The position numbers and the translations under genes were made by a program. Shown in pieces: positions 60,957 to 64,000 of a stretch of 64,000 bases of DNA. The notes beneath the pieces were generated by a model. The model made no database searches and was not told the DNA's origin. It was given only the letters and a program-made list of their open reading frames with translations. The stretch covers positions 32,116 to 96,115 of the forward strand of contig JAMPHD010000010.1 of NCBI GenBank assembly GCA_023663635.1, given 5' to 3'. How positions within the stretch are numbered: position 1 is the first letter of the stretch; each line of letters begins with the position of its first letter. This DNA comes from Acetatifactor muris. Lineage in GTDB: Bacteria; Bacillota; Clostridia; Lachnospirales; Lachnospiraceae.

Positions 60957-61904
60957 CTAAATGTTAAGTGTTTCCTGAACATACTGCGCATCCTCTGCCA
61001 AAAAGCTTTTCTGCGTCCCCTGTATCAACGTGTCAGTGTCTTTTACAACGCCCAACAGCAGGGGGGAAGTTTTGTCATGGTATTTATAATTTTCAAATGC
61101 TCTTCGCGGATTCTGATTGGCGTAGCAGTATTTACAGCCATTCATGCAGGTATCATAAGCCCCTATGTCCCTGCTTTCGATACAGTGGCAGCCCTGCCGC
61201 ATGCCTTTATGTTTTAAGTTCTTGAATACAATGCCGTTTGCACTTCCCAAGACAGCAAGTGTCATGCAGCCGGAAGACCGGATACCATAGCGGGTAAAAT
61301 CTCCGTTTGTTCCGCAGGTCTGAATACAGATACCATATTTTCCGGCAATCGTCCCTAATCCCTGCGCCAGCAAATCTTTATCTTGTCCGGACAGCGGAAT
61401 GAGTTCCGGCATATTTCTTTCCGTCTTTTTATACATCTCTACAAAGCTGAAAATGCAGCGGTCAATGTGAGGAGAAAGCGTTTCTGCCATGCGTTCAAAG
61501 CTTTCCAAATGCCGCCCTATGGTATATTCTTTTGTCAGCAGAACGGGATCATATCTCCACGAAACACGCTGTTTTCCCACTAAGGCAGACAGCTCCTTCA
61601 AGGTTTCCATGCTCTCGTCTATGCCCGGAACGCCCGGCTCGATATCCTTTCCATATGCGGTAATCGTGTAATGGAAATAGGTGTGAAAGCGGTCTGTAAT
61701 CTCATGTAGGCGCGGGAGTATCGGCATGTAGTTCTTAGAACAGAAAACAACGCAGTCCACCGTATCCGGATTCAGTTCATAGCGTGTCACTTTGTTTGGA
61801 AACAAGGGATTGCGTGACAGCACATACCCCTCTGAAAAACGGTTCAAAAGCCATTCTGTGTAATATTGGACGGTATCTGTCCGCCCGCCGGTGTTTATGA
61901 TCAT
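60957..61904 (-). CDS. DUF1848 protein with Cys-rich (Fe-S type) tail
   Basis: A 315-residue protein of the DUF1848 family: IINTGGRTDTVQYYTEW, NPLFPNKVTRYELNP, VVFCSKNYMPILPRL, WRYDPVLLTKEY. The C-terminal part carries clustered Cys (CHCIESRDIGAYDTCMNGCKYCYAN), suggesting an iron-sulfur cluster. Function unknown. The start overlaps the marR-like gene stop by four bases. Base composition is more AT-rich than the genes to the left. Confidence 0.9.
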   Translation of the reverse strand: MIINTGGRTDTVQYYTEWLLNRFSEGYVLSRNPLFPNKVTRYELNPDTVDCVVFCSKNYMPILPRLHEITDRFHTYFHYTITAYGKDIEPGVPGIDESMETLKELSALVGKQRVSWRYDPVLLTKEYTIGRHLESFERMAETLSPHIDRCIFSFVEMYKKTERNMPELIPLSGQDKDLLAQGLGTIAGKYGICIQTCGTNGDFTRYGIRSSGCMTLAVLGSANGIVFKNLKHKGMRQGCHCIESRDIGAYDTCMNGCKYCYANQNPRRAFENYKYHDKTSPLLLGVVKDTDTLIQGTQKSFLAEDAQYVQETLNI

Positions 61905-62380
61905 TGTTCCGCATTCAACCTTTCCTTAAATTTTTCTCTCATATGGTTTGAAAACAGAGTAGTAAGCCTCACCAGTTCTGCGATTTCTTTTTCCGGCAAT
62001 TCTGCCATGGCATCAATTTCAGCGTTTGCGGCAGGTGGGATAATTTCTTCTGCGTATTTCTTTCCTTCATCCGTAAAACGGACGATTTTATTCCGGCGGT
62101 TGGTTTTTACTTCTGTAAGCGACAGATACCCAAGTTTCCAAAATTTTTTAATGATTGCATTTACGGTCTGCTTTGTGGCAGACAGCCGTTCGCAGATTTC
62201 AGACTGCAGGCATCCATCTTCAGCAAACCAGATGATATCCAATACAAACAGTTCCTTTGAAGTCAGATTGTACTTTCTTGCGTATAATTCATAAGCTGAA
62301 AATTGAATATCCCGCAGTTTACAGTATTGGTTTACATATGTTCGCACTTCTTCTTTGGAATGCTTTTCTTCCATGTCCAT
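61901..62380 (-). CDS. MarR-family regulator
   Basis: A 159-residue winged-helix regulator; the ATG at 62380 follows GAGGGAT. Core: YNLTSKELFVLDIIWFAEDG, LQSEICERLSATKQTVNAII, KKFWKLGYLSLTEVKTNRRNK, FTDEGKKYAEEI. It is co-transcribed with the DUF1848 gene and likely regulates it and itself through the inverted repeat at 62412-62437. Confidence 0.9.
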   Translation of the reverse strand: MDMEEKHSKEEVRTYVNQYCKLRDIQFSAYELYARKYNLTSKELFVLDIIWFAEDGCLQSEICERLSATKQTVNAIIKKFWKLGYLSLTEVKTNRRNKIVRFTDEGKKYAEEIIPPAANAEIDAMAELPEKEIAELVRLTTLFSNHMREKFKERLNAEQ

Positions 62381-62411
62381 TCTATCCCTCGCTTTCTGAA
62401 ATTTTTTGACT

Positions 62412-62437
62412 TTATATTGTCGGACATTACAATATAA
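62412..62437. promoter_or_regulatory. Inverted repeat, candidate MarR operator
   Basis: TTATATTGT (62412-62420) and its exact inverse ACAATATAA (62429-62437) around an 8-base centre, between the promoter and the start codon of the marR-like gene. The rest of the 317-base gap 62381-62697 shows only this, the promoter below, and a TATAAT at 62625-62630 that may serve the acetyltransferase. Confidence 0.65.
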
Positions 62438-62456
62438 GACAGTATGATTTCGTACT

Positions 62457-62485
62457 ATAATATCAAAAGCAGATGCTTTCGTCAA
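62457..62485 (-). promoter_or_regulatory. Promoter of the marR-DUF1848 operon
   Basis: Minus strand: TTGACG (62485-62480), 17 bases, TATTAT (62462-62457). Confidence 0.7.
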
Positions 62486-62697
62486 TATGCCTTTATTAAA
62501 AAATGTAAAAATATGGATACATCAATGCTGTTGTACATACAATCTTTGCTAATCGAATTTTCGGAGAAATTATGAAATTATGAAAGCATTTCCATCAGTT
62601 CTTTTCGCCTGATTTATATTGTGCTATAATGTTTTATGTGATTTTGTTTCCCTTAAAAATCATCAAATTACAATCGGGATTTATGGAGGAAATCACA

Positions 62698-63061
62698 ATG
62701 GAATATGTTAAAGTGACAAAAGACAATATTGATAAGGAACATATTTGTTGTGCGATATCAAATAATAAAGATATACAGGTCTCGTCCAAAAAAGATTGGA
62801 TGATGAAATGTTTTGATGACGGGCTTGTTTTTCTGAAAAGCATAGAGAGAGGAAAGTGTTTTATTGAGTATATACCGGCAGAAAATGCGTGGGTTCCTAT
62901 TATTGCGGAAAACTATATGTACATAGACTGTTTTTGGGTATCAGGTTCATTCAAAGGACATGGGTATTCAAATGATTTGCTTAATGAATGTATAATGGAG
63001 AATTTCTTACAAATGAACAATTTAATGATAAGAAGTTTTTGAAAATGGTAGGATCAAAGTA
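62698..63061 (+). pseudogene. GNAT acetyltransferase (YoaP-like) with internal deletion
   Basis: The ATG at 62698 follows GGAGG. The first 95 residues are the N-terminal part of a GNAT protein: KDNIDKEHICCAISNNKD, FIEYIPAENAWVPI, YMYIDCFWVSGSFKGHGYSN. After NECI the frame leaves the fold and stops at 63042. In another frame the sequence just downstream reads EFLTNEQFNDKKFLKMVGSK and a stop at 63061, which looks like the C-terminal end of the same kind of protein. The middle, including most of the acetyl-CoA site, is lost. Confidence 0.72.
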
Positions 63062-63093
63062 GCTAAAAACAGACAGATAAAAGGAGATTATTT

Positions 63094-63471
63094 ATGAACT
63101 CGTTTAAGATTGATCATACGGAATTTGGCATTGGAGAGATTTCGCTTTCCATAGAAAATGGTGTGCTTGACCTTGAAATTACCGGAAATGACAGTGTTTT
63201 TAATGAATTGATGAAAGATGATAATTGTGAATGGATTTGGGCATTATATCCGCCTCGAATTTATTTTCACGGTATACCGTATAAAGAAAATGAAATTGTG
63301 GTGGATACGGATTTCCTTGATCGATATGAAATTGCGCTTTATATGATGGAACATAATGATTTCATAGGCAGTTTAAAAGTTACGGAAAGTACGATTGATA
63401 TTCATGGAAAGGTTTATATAGATGGAGGGGCGTCAACGCTTGATATAAGCGTTGAGAGAAAGGGAATATAA
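63094..63471 (+). CDS. Orphan 125-residue protein, unknown function
   Basis: An acidic, soluble protein (ATG after AAAGGAG): FKIDHTEFGIGEISLSIENG, NELMKDDNCEWIWALYPPRIYF, GSLKVTESTIDIHGKVYIDGG. All-beta character and isolation beside broken genes resemble immunity proteins of polymorphic toxin systems, but no family is recognised. AT-rich, unlike most of the window. Confidence 0.7.
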   Translation: MNSFKIDHTEFGIGEISLSIENGVLDLEITGNDSVFNELMKDDNCEWIWALYPPRIYFHGIPYKENEIVVDTDFLDRYEIALYMMEHNDFIGSLKVTESTIDIHGKVYIDGGASTLDISVERKGI

Positions 63472-63473
63472 AT

Positions 63474-63620
63474 GCAGTTTTTACATCCCGATACCGTGAA
63501 ATATACGGATTTGATGCCGGTATTGAGCAACAGCAGGACTTGGCTCTTTATGAGTTGGAATGTAGAGTAGAAGATGTAGATTTGGAATTTGTAGAAAAGC
63601 TATATACGTTTTTAAACTGA
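63474..63620 (+). pseudogene. Remnant of a small unknown protein
   Basis: An open frame without start codon reads YREIYGFDAGIEQQQDLALYE... and ends FVEKLYTFLN-stop at 63620. An ATG at 63472 lies in a different frame and stops after 32 codons. It looks like the C-terminal end of a gene whose front is lost or shifted. Confidence 0.5.
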
Positions 63621-63635
63621 AAGGTATTTCTGAAG

Positions 63636-63787
63636 ATGGATAAAGCGCGAATTTATGTTGATCTGAACGAAATGGTTACGGATGATATTGTATTGCCGGA
63701 TGATACCCAAATTGGCAACATGTAAAATGGTGTGCCCGTATTGATCGGAATAGCTTTATGCATGAATCCGATATGAAATTTTTTTAA
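63636..63787 (+). pseudogene. Broken small gene with internal deletion
   Basis: ATG at 63636 opens MDKARIYVDLNEMVTDDIVL and stops at 63725. In another frame KWCARIDRNSFMHESDMK and a stop at 63787 follow at once. The two pieces look like the ends of one protein of roughly 80-100 residues whose middle is deleted. Confidence 0.55.
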
Positions 63788-64000
63788 TGGATTTGTTGTC
63801 GGTTGGTGCAGTCAGGACTTGTCGGTTTATTAAGCATATGACCATGATCAAAAATAAGCAACACAGCGTATGGAAACCAATCTATGCGCTGTTTTTATGT
63901 AAAGAAACAAAAATGGTTAGAAACCGGCAGGAAACAACGAGAAAAGAAGTTAGTGTATAATTAAAGTTGGCAAAAAAGGAAGCAGAGAATAAATCCCTAC
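63788..64000. other. No gene seen in the terminal 213 bases
   Basis: AT-rich sequence without an open frame that has a ribosome site; it contains the terminator listed separately. Confidence 0.6.
63863..63896 (+). terminator. Intrinsic terminator
   Basis: ACAGCGTAT (63863-63871) pairs with ATGCGCTGT (63884-63892), then TTTTT. Confidence 0.7.

Overview
The window looks like chromosome of a spore-forming, anaerobic, moderately GC-rich member of the Clostridia, most likely Lachnospiraceae. Evidence: a SpoVT regulator, a SpoIIQ-like protein behind a sigma-F-type promoter and a free-standing Spo0A DNA-binding domain; a class II-type galT next to galK; an ABC galactoside importer with GH42/GH53 enzymes; a long isoleucyl-tRNA synthetase; DUF1848, DUF3048 and DUF6077-like families; AGGAGG-type ribosome sites and frequent TTG/GTG starts. 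No rRNA, tRNA, CRISPR array, phage or intact insertion sequence was seen. Everything was read by eye from the sequence; family names are recognition, not database hits.

Layout. 1-5.8 kb: 3' end of leuA, a DUF3048 lipoprotein and a divergent-PAP2 membrane protein on the minus strand, then a PAS-GGDEF-EAL protein translationally coupled to a membrane glycosyltransferase, and the orphan Spo0A domain. 5.9-17 kb: an exopolysaccharide locus with a two-gene membrane module, GT2 enzymes, an initiating sugar-phosphate transferase, a chain-length protein with a dead kinase domain, an EpsG-type polymerase and a fused double GT4; a GC-rich repeat block sits before the initiating transferase. 17-19.6 kb: an XRE regulator, a BlaR1-like protease with a BlaI-like repressor, and a small secreted protein behind a consensus promoter with a palindromic operator.

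19.7-33.1 kb: galactose/galactan utilisation. galK-galT run leftward. A LacI-type regulator and an importer-galactanase operon run rightward: binding lipoprotein, two permeases, an unrecognised 613-residue protein, a zinc-ribbon miniprotein, GH42 and GH53. Candidate TTGCGCAA operators lie at all three promoters of this block, so one repressor probably controls it. The GH enzymes lack signal peptides, so imported galacto-oligosaccharides would be cut in the cytoplasm and pass to GalK/GalT.

33.2-50.6 kb: spoVT behind a sigma-G-like promoter, a diguanylate cyclase, a lipoprotein, ileS, then a tight run of surface proteins (metallo-beta-lactamase fold, a second two-gene membrane module, a lipoprotein, a 1107-residue M6 protease with a propeller and an Asp/Asn-Pro linker, an anchored low-complexity protein) and glgP. 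50.8-60.9 kb: a MacB/FtsX-type ABC exporter with an XRE-DUF4097 regulator, an aconitase-family hydratase, an EF-hand protein behind a structured leader, the SpoIIQ-like protein and an amidohydrolase. 60.9-64 kb: a visibly AT-rich segment with a marR-DUF1848 pair, a truncated acetyltransferase, one intact orphan and at least two further broken genes.

The best leads are the unrecognised protein/zinc-ribbon pair in the galactan operon, the duplicated two-gene membrane module, the BlaI/BlaR1-type unit with its small secreted protein, the sigma-F SpoIIQ-like/amidohydrolase operon, and two tandem arrays that duplicate the stop-codon ends of genes.
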